From Cyanobacteriota bacterium (lineage in GTDB: Bacteria; Acidobacteriota; Vicinamibacteria; Vicinamibacterales; UBA2999): 64,000 nt of DNA. Every line of letters begins with the position of its first letter. The first letter of the stretch is position 1. Shown here one piece after another: positions 43,237-52,626 of this stretch. The stretch covers positions 1 through 64,000 of the forward strand of contig JAIEMQ010000052.1 of NCBI GenBank assembly GCA_019752015.1. Direction: 5' to 3'. The translations under genes and the position numbers were made by a program. The notes under the pieces were generated by a model, which saw nothing but the letters and a program-made list of their open reading frames with translations, ran no database searches and was not told where the DNA came from.

Positions 43237-44813
43237 CCGAAGGCCCTGAGCGACGCTCCCTTCGCGTGAATGCGTGGAGCGAGCGGAGTCGAAGGGTCAG
43301 GGCGGGCGCATTCGCAGCCGTTGCGCTCGCGCTCGTTGTCGCCGGCTGCGCTGAAAAGACCGCCGCGCCGGTGACCCGGCCCGCCTCGGGCGCGCGACTG
43401 ACGCCCGAGGATCAGCTGCGCCGCGATCTGCAGGCCATCTTCACCGACAGCAACGTCGATCACGCGTTCTGGTCGGTATCGGTGCAGTCGCTCAAGCACG
43501 GCGGCTCGCTCTACAGCCTCAATGCATCGCGCATGCAGGTACCGGCTTCGAACCAGAAGCTGATCACGAGCGCGGTCGCCGCCGAACGACTCGGCTGGGA
43601 CTACCGCTACTCGACGAAAATTTACACCACCGGTCCGCTCTCGGAGGGCGGCGATCTCGACGGCGACCTGATCATCGTGTCGAACGGCGATCCGACGATT
43701 AACCCGCGGCATCCGGATCGGTGGGGCGCGTTCGATGCGTGGGCCAGGCAGCTTTACGCGAAGGGCATTCGCCGCGTCGGTGGAAATCTGATCGGTGACG
43801 ACAATGCGTTCGCGGAGCCCGGCTATGGGTTCGGATGGGCGTGGGACGACCTCGTCACCGGCTACGGCGCCGCCGTCGGCGCGCTGCAGTACAACGAAAA
43901 CGAGATCGAGCTGATGATCCTGCCGGGGGAGGCGGCGGGCAACCGCGCCATCATCAGCCTGTCGCCCCCTGGCGGCGGCGTGCTGCTGGATCACGGCGTC
44001 ACGACCGCCGCGGCGGGACAACCGTCGCGCATCAACGTTGCGCGGATTCCTGGTGCCGCCATCCTCCGGGTCAGCGGCCAGGTGGCGATTGACTCGCCGC
44101 CCGTCACCGAGCACGCAGCAGTGCCGAATCCGACTCACTTTTATCTGAACGCCCTTCGTGCCACGCTCGAGCGCCACCGCATTTTCGTCGGCGGCAGTTC
44201 GCTCGACGTCGACGATCAGCGCGTCAAGCCCGATTACAGCCGCGCGACGCTGGTGCTGGAGGATCAGTCACCGACGCTCGATGCGGTGATTGACGTCGTC
44301 CAGAAATGGAGCAGCAACGTCTATTCGGAAACGCTGCTGCGATCGCTCGCGCCTGGCGGCGCCGAGGCGACCGCCGAAGCAGGCCTCGCGGTCGTGAACG
44401 AAACGTTGACGAAATGGGGCGTGAAGCCGGAGCTGTATGTCGCTCGCGATGGTTCAGGATTGTCGAGAAACGACTACATCGCGCCGGACGCGTTGATCGC
44501 ACTGCTGACCCACGTATGGGGCGACGACCGCCTTCGTGAGAAGTTCCAGGCAACGCTGGCGTTGTCGGCAACGAACGGACTGCTGGCCGAACGAATGAAG
44601 GACACGCCGGCGGCCGGGCGCGTGTGGGCCAAGACCGGATCGATGTCGAACGTGCGATCGCTGTCCGGCTACGTGATGACGCTCGACAGCGAGCCGCTGG
44701 TGTTTTCGATTATCGTCAACGGCTACCACGTGCCGTCATCACGCATCGAGGCGGCGATGGACGAAGCGCTCGTCAGGCTGGTGAAATTCCCCCGTGAACT
44801 GCACGAGGAATAG
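43233..44813 (+). CDS. dacB: D-alanyl-D-alanine carboxypeptidase/endopeptidase, PBP4 type
   Basis: A 526-residue penicillin-binding protein (peptidase S13). Active-site motifs: SxxK in PASNQKLITSAVAAERLG near residue 107, SxN in WSSNVYSETLL near 360 and KTG in VWAKTGSMSNVRSLSGY near 468. A large insert between the first two motifs is normal for PBP4. A lipoprotein or signal segment (ALALVVAGCAEK) lies at residues 30-45; the preceding 25 residues (ERRSLRVNAWSERSRRVRA) are encoded by a palindromic family B repeat, so the native start may be the GTG at 43266 or the element has extended the n-region. Coupled to the DUF4340 gene. Confidence 0.88.
   Translation: MTEGPERRSLRVNAWSERSRRVRAGAFAAVALALVVAGCAEKTAAPVTRPASGARLTPEDQLRRDLQAIFTDSNVDHAFWSVSVQSLKHGGSLYSLNASRMQVPASNQKLITSAVAAERLGWDYRYSTKIYTTGPLSEGGDLDGDLIIVSNGDPTINPRHPDRWGAFDAWARQLYAKGIRRVGGNLIGDDNAFAEPGYGFGWAWDDLVTGYGAAVGALQYNENEIELMILPGEAAGNRAIISLSPPGGGVLLDHGVTTAAAGQPSRINVARIPGAAILRVSGQVAIDSPPVTEHAAVPNPTHFYLNALRATLERHRIFVGGSSLDVDDQRVKPDYSRATLVLEDQSPTLDAVIDVVQKWSSNVYSETLLRSLAPGGAEATAEAGLAVVNETLTKWGVKPELYVARDGSGLSRNDYIAPDALIALLTHVWGDDRLREKFQATLALSATNGLLAERMKDTPAAGRVWAKTGSMSNVRSLSGYVMTLDSEPLVFSIIVNGYHVPSSRIEAAMDEALVRLVKFPRELHEE
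43244..43302. repeat. Expanded family B palindrome at the 5' end of dacB
   Basis: Outer arms CCCTGA (43244-43249) and TCAGGG (43297-43302) and inner arms CCCTTCG (43258-43264) and CGAAGGG (43290-43296) form a nested hairpin read in frame at the start of dacB. Confidence 0.85.
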
Positions 44814-44815
44814 AT

Positions 44816-45916
44816 CTACAAGTGGACGAATCGGCCAAAAATAATCGCCATCGTCATACCGACGGCTCCGACGACGAGCGCGCCGGCCATACCGACGGCA
44901 AAGGGCTTGAGACCGACGCCCTTGAAGACCGCGAAGTTCGTGTTCAGTCCGACGGCCGCCATCGCCGTTCCCAATAAAATCTGCGACGCCCAGTAATCGC
45001 CAAGCGATTTCGTGAGCGAGGCCCACTGCGCGGCGCTCAGGACGCCGAAGGCCTCACCCGACGTCAACGTCCAGTCGCCGAGCGAGCGCAGCGCAGCCAT
45101 CGACAGGAAGCCAATGACAAACCCCGGCACGAGCGAAGTGCTGACGGCGCCAATGGCGCCGGCACCGAGCCGCTGCGAACGCACATGCATCCAGGTGAGA
45201 ATGGGAATCACCGCAGCCAGGAAAATGTTGCGCGTCAGCTTCGTCACGGTCGCTACGCGCAAGACGATGTCGTCGCTGTAGACCTGCTTGTAGGTCAGCG
45301 CGGCGCCGACAACCTGTGATGTGTCGTGCACGGCGGTGCCGAGGAACAACCCGATCGTTTCCGACGATCCGAGCACGGCGTGCGCGAGATACGGATACGC
45401 GAGCATCCCGAACAGACCGAAGGCGACCACGTTCGCGACCGCGTACGCGACTTCCCTTTCATCGGCGTCGATCGCCGGCGCGGTCGAGACGATCGCCGTG
45501 ACGCCGCAGATGCTGGTGCCGGCGGCGATCAGAGTGCCAAGCCGTGGCGGCAGACCAAGTTTGCGGTTGAACCACGTCACGAACAGCAATCCGGTCGTGA
45601 TTGCCGCGAGCACGACCGGTATTCCTGCGATACCGAGCTTGACGACGTCGAACACGCTCAGGCGAATACCAACGAGCACGATGCCGGCGCGCAGAATCGT
45701 CGTGGTCGCGAACTTGAGCCCGGGATTGAGCGACGCCGGCAGGGGCAGCGTGTTTCGCAGCAGCAGACCGAGCACGATCGCGACGGGAACGCCTGATAAC
45801 GGGCTGCTGCCGCTCAGGCCCTGCATGGCGAGGATCTGCTGACCGATCAGATCGGCGAGCCAGAAGCCCGCGAGCATCACGACCACGGCCGCCAAAACGC
45901 CCGGGATGTATTTCAT
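44816..45916 (-). CDS. YeiH family putative sulfate exporter
   Basis: A 366-residue membrane protein with 10-11 TM helices of the YeiH/PF03601 family. Conserved loops are present: SLNPGLKFATTTILRAGIV near residue 60, GTSICGVTAIVSTAPAI near 150 and FLGTAVHDTSQVVGAALTY near 205. Members are listed as putative sulfate exporters on weak evidence. The start at 45916 (MKYIPGVLAAVVVML) directly opens the first TM helix; longer forms would translate the heptamer repeat upstream. Convergent with dacB, two bases apart. Confidence 0.85.
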   Translation of the reverse strand: MKYIPGVLAAVVVMLAGFWLADLIGQQILAMQGLSGSSPLSGVPVAIVLGLLLRNTLPLPASLNPGLKFATTTILRAGIVLVGIRLSVFDVVKLGIAGIPVVLAAITTGLLFVTWFNRKLGLPPRLGTLIAAGTSICGVTAIVSTAPAIDADEREVAYAVANVVAFGLFGMLAYPYLAHAVLGSSETIGLFLGTAVHDTSQVVGAALTYKQVYSDDIVLRVATVTKLTRNIFLAAVIPILTWMHVRSQRLGAGAIGAVSTSLVPGFVIGFLSMAALRSLGDWTLTSGEAFGVLSAAQWASLTKSLGDYWASQILLGTAMAAVGLNTNFAVFKGVGLKPFAVGMAGALVVGAVGMTMAIIFGRFVHL

Positions 45917-45926
45917 TGAGCTCGTT

Positions 45927-45961
45927 CGGCTCCCGGCTCCCGGCTCCCGGCTCCCCGCTCC
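45927..45961. repeat. Heptamer tandem repeat (CGGCTCC)4-5
   Basis: Four perfect copies of CGGCTCC plus one degenerate copy, placed between the YeiH start and the stop of the next minus-strand gene. Same unit length as the array at 1860-1890 but a different sequence. Confidence 0.85.
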
Positions 45962-45966
45962 CGGAT

Positions 45967-46548
45967 TCATCGCCCGACCAGCCAGACTCCGCCGATCACC
46001 AGCGCGGTTGCGGACGAGGCATAGAGCAAACCTTTGAACTGCCCGAATCGAATCGCAACCAACCCAACGCCCGCTGCGAACACCGCCATCGCAACAATCG
46101 CGCCGATGCCGAAGCCGGCGAGGTAAACGACCGCATCAGCGCGAACGGCAAACGCCAGAGCGGGAAGCACGCCGAAAAGATGCGAGCTGCCCGCCAGCCC
46201 GTGAAGCGTTCCAAACGCGAAAGACTTCCTGGCGTGTGTGTGCACCGAGGCACCTCGCGGCACGCAGGCACTCCGGATTCCCCATAAACCGACTGCAATC
46301 AGCGCAACGCCAACAATGCGCTCGCTGTACGCCGCGATCGCCTCGAGCGGCAACCGTTCACGTAACACCAGTAACGCCGCTGCGATGATCAACACGCCGG
46401 CGGTATGCCCCGCACCCCATTGCAATCCAACGCTCCATTGATTGCGACTGCGATCGACGGCGAGCGGCGCGACCGCCGCGAGATGATCGGGACCCGAAAA
46501 CACATGCAGGATGCCGGCGGCGAGTCCCGTGAAAAAGGCAAACGTCAT
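45967..46548 (-). CDS. UreH/HupE-like membrane transporter
   Basis: A 193-residue protein with six TM helices. The first helix carries [17 protein letters not shown], the His/Asp motif of nickel-cobalt type transporters and UreH-like proteins, and the second [19 protein letters not shown] has a further conserved His. A short His-containing loop ([13 protein letters not shown]) and [20 protein letters not shown] follow. Substrate could be Ni or Co; no urease or hydrogenase gene is nearby, though a LarE homologue 13 kb away also implies nickel use. ATGA overlap with the aldehyde dehydrogenase. Confidence 0.75.
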   Translation of the reverse strand: MTFAFFTGLAAGILHVFSGPDHLAAVAPLAVDRSRNQWSVGLQWGAGHTAGVLIIAAALLVLRERLPLEAIAAYSERIVGVALIAVGLWGIRSACVPRGASVHTHARKSFAFGTLHGLAGSSHLFGVLPALAFAVRADAVVYLAGFGIGAIVAMAVFAAGVGLVAIRFGQFKGLLYASSATALVIGGVWLVGR

Positions 46549-47957
46549 CGCTGAATCGATTTCAGCTGGAAGTATTCTTCGATCGCCAGCGGCCCGATCT
46601 CACGGCCGATCCCCGACTTCTTGTAGCCGCCGAACGGCGCCAGCGCGTTGAAGCGGCCGCCGTTGATGTCGACCTGCCCGGTGCGCAGCTGTTTCGCGAC
46701 CTCAAGAGCGCGTTCGTTGGTGCCGCCCCACACGCCGCCGGCCAGCCCGTACTGCGAGTCGTTCGCGATTGCGATCGCGTCCGCTTCCGATCCGTACGGA
46801 ATGATCGCGAGCACGGGACCAAAGATCTCTTCCTGGGCGATCGTCATCTTGTTGTCGACGTGCGCGAAAATCGTCGGCTCGACATAAAACCCGGTCGGCA
46901 GATTGGCGGGCTTGCCGCCGCCGGCAACCACCGTCGCGCCTTCTTTCTTCCCCTGTTCGATGAACCCGAGCACGCTATCGCGCTGCGCCGCGGAGGCGAG
47001 CGGGCCGAGACGAGTGTTCTTGTCGAACGGATCGCCGAGCGTCAGCTTGGCCAGCTGGCCTTTCGCAAACTCCACCGCCTCGTCGTGCCGTGACCTCGGT
47101 ACGAGCATGCGCGTCCACGCCGAGCATGTCTGCCCGGAGTTCTGCATGCAGTTGTTCACTCCCGCCGGGATCGCCTTGTCGAACGGCGCGTCGTCCAGGA
47201 CGACGAACGCGGACTTGCCGCCGAGCTCCAGACAGACTTTCTTGATTCCTTCACCGGCGACCGATGCGATCCGCCGGCCCGCCTGCAGCGATCCCGTGAA
47301 ACTGACCATGTCGACATCGGGATGCGCGACGATCGCCTCGCCGACGACGCGGCCGGATCCGGAGACGACGTTCAGCACGCCCTTCGGCAGCCCGATCTCA
47401 TGCGCGGCATCGGCGAGCATCAACGCGCTCAGCGGCGCCATTTCCGCCGGCTTCAGCACGACCGCGCAGCCGGCCGCGAGCGCGGGAGCAATCTTGCAGA
47501 CCACCTGGTGAAGCGGATAGTTCCACGGCGTCACGCAGCCGACGACGCCGATCGGTTCCTTGATGACGAGCGAGTTGCCGAGCTCCTCTTCGAGCTTCGT
47601 TTCGCGGATGAACTTCGCGTTCATCCCGATCATCATGATCGGGAACTCGGCCTGGACCTTGGTCGCGAATCCGATCGCGGTGCCGACTTCATGCGCGATG
47701 GCCTCGGCGATCCGCGGCACGCGCGTCTTCATTGCCGCCGACAACTTTTCGAGCCATTGCGCGCGCTCCTCGACCGGCAGCCGGCGCCACGATTCGAAGC
47801 CACGGCGCGCCGCCTTCACCGCGCGATCGACGTCCTCAGCGGTGCCCCGGGGCACGCGCGCCACTTCCTGTTCGGTTGCCGACGAAATCACCGCAATCGT
47901 CTCGCCGCCGGTCGACGACTGCCAGGTACCGTCGTAGTAGTGCTTGTCGTAGGTCAT
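46545..47957 (-). CDS. Aldehyde dehydrogenase family protein
   Basis: A 470-residue NAD(P)-dependent aldehyde dehydrogenase. Cofactor motif [21 protein letters not shown] near residue 150, [20 protein letters not shown] near 225, the general-base Glu in [16 protein letters not shown] near 247 and the nucleophile Cys in [13 protein letters not shown] near 281 are intact, and [14 protein letters not shown] near 380 is typical. Specificity unknown. It is divergent from an SDR gene across 34 bases, which may form an alcohol/aldehyde pathway, and is coupled to the UreH-like gene. Confidence 0.9.
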   Translation of the reverse strand: MTYDKHYYDGTWQSSTGGETIAVISSATEQEVARVPRGTAEDVDRAVKAARRGFESWRRLPVEERAQWLEKLSAAMKTRVPRIAEAIAHEVGTAIGFATKVQAEFPIMMIGMNAKFIRETKLEEELGNSLVIKEPIGVVGCVTPWNYPLHQVVCKIAPALAAGCAVVLKPAEMAPLSALMLADAAHEIGLPKGVLNVVSGSGRVVGEAIVAHPDVDMVSFTGSLQAGRRIASVAGEGIKKVCLELGGKSAFVVLDDAPFDKAIPAGVNNCMQNSGQTCSAWTRMLVPRSRHDEAVEFAKGQLAKLTLGDPFDKNTRLGPLASAAQRDSVLGFIEQGKKEGATVVAGGGKPANLPTGFYVEPTIFAHVDNKMTIAQEEIFGPVLAIIPYGSEADAIAIANDSQYGLAGGVWGGTNERALEVAKQLRTGQVDINGGRFNALAPFGGYKKSGIGREIGPLAIEEYFQLKSIQR

Positions 47958-47991
47958 GAATCTTTCAATTCTACGTTATGCTTTTTCTCTT

Positions 47992-48759
47992 ATGCAGATT
48001 GCCGGCAAAACCTTCATTGTGACCGGCGGGGCATCGGGCCTCGGCCGGGCGAGCGCCGAGACGATACTCGCGGCAGGCGGCAATGTCGTCCTGATCGACG
48101 TCAATGCTGAGACGGGTGCGGCTGCCGCGCAGGCGATGGGCGGCAAGGCGAAGTTCGCGCAGTCGGATGTCACGAGCGAGGAACAAATCAAGGCTGCCGT
48201 TGACCTGGCGGTGTCGTCGTTTGGCGGGCTGCACGGCGCCGTCAACGCCGCCGGCATCGGTCCGGCGGCGAAAGTGCTCGGCCGTAACGGCCCGCATGCG
48301 CTCGATCTCTTCGAGAGAACGATCAAGGTCAACTTGGTCGGCACCTTCAACGTCATTCGCCTCGCCGCGGCGGTGATCTCTCAGAACCAGCCACACGATA
48401 CCGGTGAGCGCGGCGTGATCATCAACACCGCATCGATTGCGGCGTTCGACGGCCAGATCGGCCAGCCGGCCTATGCGGCGTCGAAGGGCGGCATTGTCGG
48501 CATGACGCTGCCGATCGCGCGCGAGTTCGCGCAGCTCGGCATTCGTGTCGTCACCATCGCGCCGGGAATTTTCGATACGCCGCTGCTCGCGGGACTGCCC
48601 GAGCCGGCACGTGTGTCGCTGGGACAGCAAGTGCCGTTTCCGTCGCGACTGGGCCGCCCCGCTGAATACGGCGCCCTCGTGCGGCACATCCTCGAGAACG
48701 AGATGTTGAACGGTGAGGTGATTCGCCTGGACGGCGCGTTGAGAATGGCGCCGAAGTAA
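47992..48759 (+). CDS. Short-chain dehydrogenase, HSD17B10/3-hydroxyacyl-CoA dehydrogenase type 2-like
   Basis: A 255-residue SDR with the Rossmann motif [10 protein letters not shown] at residues 10-19, NAAGIG near 88, catalytic Ser in INTASIAAF near 150 and YAASKGG (YxxxK) near 167. The stretch [20 protein letters not shown] and the ending [15 protein letters not shown] match the type 2 3-hydroxyacyl-CoA dehydrogenase group, acting in fatty or branched-chain acid breakdown. The start at 47992 lies just before the first beta strand; an earlier start would overlap the divergent promoter. Confidence 0.87.
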   Translation: MQIAGKTFIVTGGASGLGRASAETILAAGGNVVLIDVNAETGAAAAQAMGGKAKFAQSDVTSEEQIKAAVDLAVSSFGGLHGAVNAAGIGPAAKVLGRNGPHALDLFERTIKVNLVGTFNVIRLAAAVISQNQPHDTGERGVIINTASIAAFDGQIGQPAYAASKGGIVGMTLPIAREFAQLGIRVVTIAPGIFDTPLLAGLPEPARVSLGQQVPFPSRLGRPAEYGALVRHILENEMLNGEVIRLDGALRMAPK

Positions 48760-48772
48760 GAAAAGGTCCAGG

Positions 48773-48808
48773 GGTTCCAACGGTTCCAAGGGTTCCAAGC
48801 GTTCCAGA
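48773..48808. repeat. 9-base tandem repeat (GGTTCCANN)
   Basis: Four units of the form GGTTCCAAC, GGTTCCAAG, GGTTCCAAG, CGTTCCAGA in tandem, followed to about 48841 by scattered TTCCA motifs. It fills half of the 147-base gap after the SDR gene. The same motif recurs at 59565-59651. Confidence 0.85.
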
Positions 48809-48906
48809 GGTTTGGTTCCCTGAAGTTCCAGGTTCAGGGTTCTACCCGCACGGAACGCATGATGGCTTCCGCCAGTCGCAGAGCGCACACGCCTCTACGC
48901 AGGAGA

Positions 48907-50067
48907 TCAAATCGATGCTTTCAGAAATGTGATCAACTCGGAAACGGGAGCGGTGAACCCGCCACCCTGAGCGAGGTCTGGTTTGCCGCCGCCCTTGCCT
49001 CCAAACCTCGCCGCGAGCTGTTTGACCAACGCGCCTGCATCAATCTTTGACGTGACGCCGCGCGCAACGACCACCTGACCGGTATGCGTGAACAGCGCGA
49101 CGGAGGCATTCGCGTCGGCGGTGGTGATCGCGGCCGCGATCGCCTTGATGCCTTGCGCGTCCCAGCCATCGAGCATCTCGATTACGACCGGGCCTTTCGC
49201 CAGCAGGGCTTGCGCCTCGTGCGCGGCGAGCTTTTCCTGGAAGGCGCGAATCGCTCGCGTGGCCCCTTTGGCGTCCTCCTGCATCCGTTCGATCGACGCG
49301 GCCATCTCGATCGGCGGCACCGGCAAATGCTTTTGCATTGCCGCCAGCGCGCCGCGCCACACCCGGAATCGCTCGAGCGCGCGGCCGCCGCACAGAAATT
49401 CGACGCGCGATCCGCCCTTGAACTTCTCCACGCCGCCGATCGCGATGACGCCAATGGCACCGGTGCGTTCGACATGCGTGCCGCCGCACGCGGACAGATC
49501 GTATCCGGTCACGTCGATCAGCCTGAGCGTTCCGGTGCGCGCCGATTCCTTGCGCATCCCCATCGACGCCGCGTCTTCCGCCGTCGCGAACCTGATCGCC
49601 ACCGGGCGATCCTCCCAGACCACGCGATTCGCATCGTCTTCGGCTTTCGCCGCTTCCGACGGCGTCACCTCCCGCGCGAGATCGACCGTGGAGGAGAGCT
49701 GACCCATGTGGAAGCTCTCGGTCCGGACGCTGAACAACCGATCGAACGCCGCCGACAGCAGGTGCTGCCCGGTGTGCTGCTGCATGTGATCGAAGCGGCG
49801 CGCCCAGTCGATCTCACCGCTCACCTCGTCGCCGACGTTCAATGAGCCGGAGGCGACATGAATGACGGCGCCGTCCTCTCGATCGATCACGTCCGTGACC
49901 GCCGCGCCGCCAAGCGTGCCGGTGTCGAACGGCTGGCCGCCGGACGTCGGATAGAACGCCGTTTGATCGAGGGTGACGTGCGCGTGGCCGGCGACGATAT
50001 CGACGCTCATTACTTTTGCGTCGAACGAACGGCGATAGGGCTCGGCGTAGTAGATGCGCTCGGTCAT
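48907..50067 (-). CDS. Alanyl-tRNA editing protein AlaX-like with DHHA1 domain
   Basis: A 386-residue protein corresponding to the editing domain and C-terminal DHHA1 domain of AlaRS without the synthetase part. The zinc-binding motif HMQQHTGQHLLSAAFDRLF near residue 95 and CGGTHVERTGAIG near 190 complete the HxxxH...CxxxH site. It clears mischarged Ser- or Gly-tRNA(Ala). The C-terminal DHHA1 part has the glycine-rich FGGKGGGKPDLAQGGG. Overlaps the stop of the sensor kinase by one base (TAATG). Confidence 0.9.
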   Translation of the reverse strand: MTERIYYAEPYRRSFDAKVMSVDIVAGHAHVTLDQTAFYPTSGGQPFDTGTLGGAAVTDVIDREDGAVIHVASGSLNVGDEVSGEIDWARRFDHMQQHTGQHLLSAAFDRLFSVRTESFHMGQLSSTVDLAREVTPSEAAKAEDDANRVVWEDRPVAIRFATAEDAASMGMRKESARTGTLRLIDVTGYDLSACGGTHVERTGAIGVIAIGGVEKFKGGSRVEFLCGGRALERFRVWRGALAAMQKHLPVPPIEMAASIERMQEDAKGATRAIRAFQEKLAAHEAQALLAKGPVVIEMLDGWDAQGIKAIAAAITTADANASVALFTHTGQVVVARGVTSKIDAGALVKQLAARFGGKGGGKPDLAQGGGFTAPVSELITFLKASI

Positions 50068-51923
50068 TACGGAAGTTGATCGTTCGGGACGATCGGCAGC
50101 TCGAAATAGAAAACGGCTCCACCCAATTTACCGCGCCGATAGCCGATCCGTCCGTTGTGCGAGCGGATAATGTCGTAGCTCACCGACAGGCCCAGGCCGG
50201 TGCCTTCGCCGACCGGCTTGGTCGTGTAAAAGGGTTGGAACAGCTTGGCTTCGTGTTCGGCGGGCACGCCGGGGCCGGTGTCTTCCACTTCAATCCACGC
50301 CCAGCCGTCGCGCCCCTCGGCAAGCTCGGGGCGCCCTGAGCCCGTCGAAGGGCGATCGCCGTTGCGAATGATGACGCGCCGCTCCGTCGAATTCGCGTGC
50401 ACGAGCGCCTGCTCGGCATTGATCGCAAAGTTGAGCACGACCTGCTGCAGCTCGGTGAAGATCGCCATCACCAGCGCCGAAGAGTGTTCCTCGAGCTCGA
50501 CCTTGATGTTCAGCTCTTCGAGCTTGCGCTGACGGAGCTCCATCACCGAGGCCACGACGTCACGCAGCCGCACCGGCGTCGGCTCGGACATCTGCCGCCC
50601 GAACCTGGACAGGTTGCGGATGATGGCACTGGCGCGCGTGCTCTCTTTCTGAATCAGCGTCAGGTCGGCGCGCGCCTGTTCCGGCATCCCCTGCTGCATC
50701 TGCAGCAGCTCGGCGAAGCCGAGGATCGCCTGCAGCGGGTTGTTCAATTCGTGCGCCACGCCGGACACCAGCACGCCGATCGCCGCGAGACGCTCCTGGC
50801 GAATCACCTGCTGCTGCAGCGACTGCAGCTCTTCGCGCATCCGCCGCTCGTCGCTCACCTGCGCGGCGATCGATTCGCGCGCCTTCTGCAGGCTGGTGAT
50901 CATGCTGCTCACCGTGGCTTGCAGCCGGTCCATCTCCGCGGTCGGCATCGGCGTCGTCTGTAGCGGCGATAGATCGCCGCGGCTCACCCGCTTCGCGGTC
51001 TCGTCGAGGTGATCGAACGCCGTCAGCCACTGGCGTCCAAACAGCCACGTCAGCGCGACGATCACCACCGTCATCACGATCGCGATCGTGAAGTTGCGCT
51101 CGAAGATCGGCCACGTGCGCTCGAGCGCGACGGACGTCGGAATGCCGACGCTCGCCAGCCACGGCCCGCGCTCAACGACGCCGTTGCCGAACACGCGCTC
51201 GATACCGTCCACGCCGGTCAGGATCGCCGACGCCGGCACTTCGAAGGGATTTCGCGCGCGGCCGCCCGGCGCCGCCGAGCGGCCGACATACTGCGCCGCA
51301 TCGAGGCTGCGCGCCACCACGACGCTGTTCTCGTCGGTCAGCGTGACCACCGAGCCTGGCGGCAGCGGGATCGATGCGAGCACGCGCTCGAGCGCTTCGA
51401 GGTGAACGGACAGGCCCAGCACGCCGACCACCTTGCCGCCGTTCGCAATCGGGTAGCCGAGCACGATCGCATGTGCCGTGTCGCCGGCTCCGCCAAGCAT
51501 CGGGCTGATCAACGACTTGCCCGTGGTAACGACGGTCTTGAGCCAGGCGTGATCGAGCTTGGCCTCCACCGCCGCGTCCGGTGGCTTCGCCCACGCGACC
51601 ACGTCGCCTTCCGTATCCGCCACGAGCGCGTTACGGAGCAACCCCTCGTCGCCGGCCAGCGGCCTCAACACGTCGTTTGCCGAGGCCGGGTCGAGCGCCT
51701 GCAGGCCGGGGTGACGCGACGCCACGAACGCAACCGAGTCGGCGGTCTCGAGATTGCGGTTCACATACACCACGACCGTCGCCGCCATCGTCCCCGTCTC
51801 GGCGGCGAGCTGGCGGACGTGTTCGTTGTAAGTAAGCCGCGCTCCGTAGCCGATCGCCACGTAGACCAGGATCGTCATGATGACGACGACGAACAGGACC
51901 TGGCGTCTGAGAGGTTGTGCCAA
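50067..51923 (-). CDS. Membrane sensor histidine kinase with double-CACHE-like sensor
   Basis: A 618-residue kinase: TM at residues 8-28, a periplasmic sensor of about 260 residues (dCACHE-like), TM near 290, HAMP, a coiled coil, and a kinase core with SGVAHELNNPLQAILGFAELL (His near residue 391), VVLNFAINAEQAL and EDTGPGVPAEHE, GEGTGLGLSVSYDI. A family B repeat (50313-50353) is read in frame at residues 524-537 as STGSGRPELAEGR between two beta strands of the ATPase domain, where it would lengthen a surface loop. Start is TTG 51923. The partner response regulator is not adjacent. Confidence 0.85.
   Translation of the reverse strand: MAQPLRRQVLFVVVIMTILVYVAIGYGARLTYNEHVRQLAAETGTMAATVVVYVNRNLETADSVAFVASRHPGLQALDPASANDVLRPLAGDEGLLRNALVADTEGDVVAWAKPPDAAVEAKLDHAWLKTVVTTGKSLISPMLGGAGDTAHAIVLGYPIANGGKVVGVLGLSVHLEALERVLASIPLPPGSVVTLTDENSVVVARSLDAAQYVGRSAAPGGRARNPFEVPASAILTGVDGIERVFGNGVVERGPWLASVGIPTSVALERTWPIFERNFTIAIVMTVVIVALTWLFGRQWLTAFDHLDETAKRVSRGDLSPLQTTPMPTAEMDRLQATVSSMITSLQKARESIAAQVSDERRMREELQSLQQQVIRQERLAAIGVLVSGVAHELNNPLQAILGFAELLQMQQGMPEQARADLTLIQKESTRASAIIRNLSRFGRQMSEPTPVRLRDVVASVMELRQRKLEELNIKVELEEHSSALVMAIFTELQQVVLNFAINAEQALVHANSTERRVIIRNGDRPSTGSGRPELAEGRDGWAWIEVEDTGPGVPAEHEAKLFQPFYTTKPVGEGTGLGLSVSYDIIRSHNGRIGYRRGKLGGAVFYFELPIVPNDQLP
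50313..50353. repeat. Dispersed repeat, family B extended, inside the sensor kinase gene
   Basis: Two adjoining parts: CCCCTCGGCAAGCTCGGGG (50313-50331) and CCCTGAGCCCGTCGAAGGG (50334-50352), each near-palindromic. In frame with the kinase. Confidence 0.85.
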
Positions 51924-51939
51924 ACCGGACGAAATGGTA

Positions 51940-52626
51940 TCAGCGCGAGGGACGAATTAGCGGATCCGTTGCACCAGCTTCTTCAAACCCGGCAGCGCGC
52001 AAGCGGCAGCTGTCGCAATGACCGCACGGACCGCCGTCTGGCAACGGGTCATAGCAGCTGTGGGTCAAGCCATAGTCGAGCCCGAGCGACAGGCCCAGCC
52101 TGATGATCCCGGCCTTCGACAGCGCGATGAGCGGCGTATGAATCGTCAGCGGCCGGCCCTCGACGCCGGCTTTCGTCGCCAGCCGGGCCAGCTGCTCGAA
52201 CGCACGGATGAACTCGGGCCGGCAGTCCGGATACCCGGAATAGTCGAGCGCGTTGACGCCGATGAAGATGTCCGATGCACCCAGCACTTCCGCCCAGCCC
52301 ATCGCGACGGAGAGGAAGATCGTGTTTCGCGCCGGGACGTAAGTGCTCGGGATGACGCCGGGATCGATCGGTTGATCCTTGGGCACGTCAATGCGGTCGG
52401 ATGTCAACGCCGATCCGCCGATGCGCGTCAGATCGAGTGGGAGCTCGAGACGGCGCTGCACGCCGAGCGCTGTCGCGACGACGCGCGACGCGTCGAGCTC
52501 CTGCGAATGCCGCTGGCCGTAGTGGATGCTGAGCGCGAACAGATTGAAGCCGTCGCGCTTCGCCACTGCCGCCGCCGTATATGAATCCAGACCGCCGCTC
52601 AGCAGAACGACGGCGTTAGACCCCAC
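51940..52626 (-). CDS. queC: 7-cyano-7-deazaguanine synthase
   Basis: A 228-residue PP-loop ATPase that makes preQ0 from 7-carboxy-7-deazaguanine. The loop [16 protein letters not shown] is at the start and the four-Cys zinc site is at the end ([11 protein letters not shown] then [11 protein letters not shown]); [15 protein letters not shown] matches the family. GTG start at 52626; overlaps queE by 11 bases on the same strand, so both act in queuosine precursor synthesis. Other queuosine genes are outside the window. Confidence 0.94.
   Translation of the reverse strand: MGSNAVVLLSGGLDSYTAAAVAKRDGFNLFALSIHYGQRHSQELDASRVVATALGVQRRLELPLDLTRIGGSALTSDRIDVPKDQPIDPGVIPSTYVPARNTIFLSVAMGWAEVLGASDIFIGVNALDYSGYPDCRPEFIRAFEQLARLATKAGVEGRPLTIHTPLIALSKAGIIRLGLSLGLDYGLTHSCYDPLPDGGPCGHCDSCRLRAAGFEEAGATDPLIRPSR

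Noticed and set aside
46545-47957. Aldehyde dehydrogenase as the missing microcompartment enzyme
   Set aside because: It is 9 kb away, in another operon, of the ordinary non-acylating family and lacks a terminal encapsulation helix.
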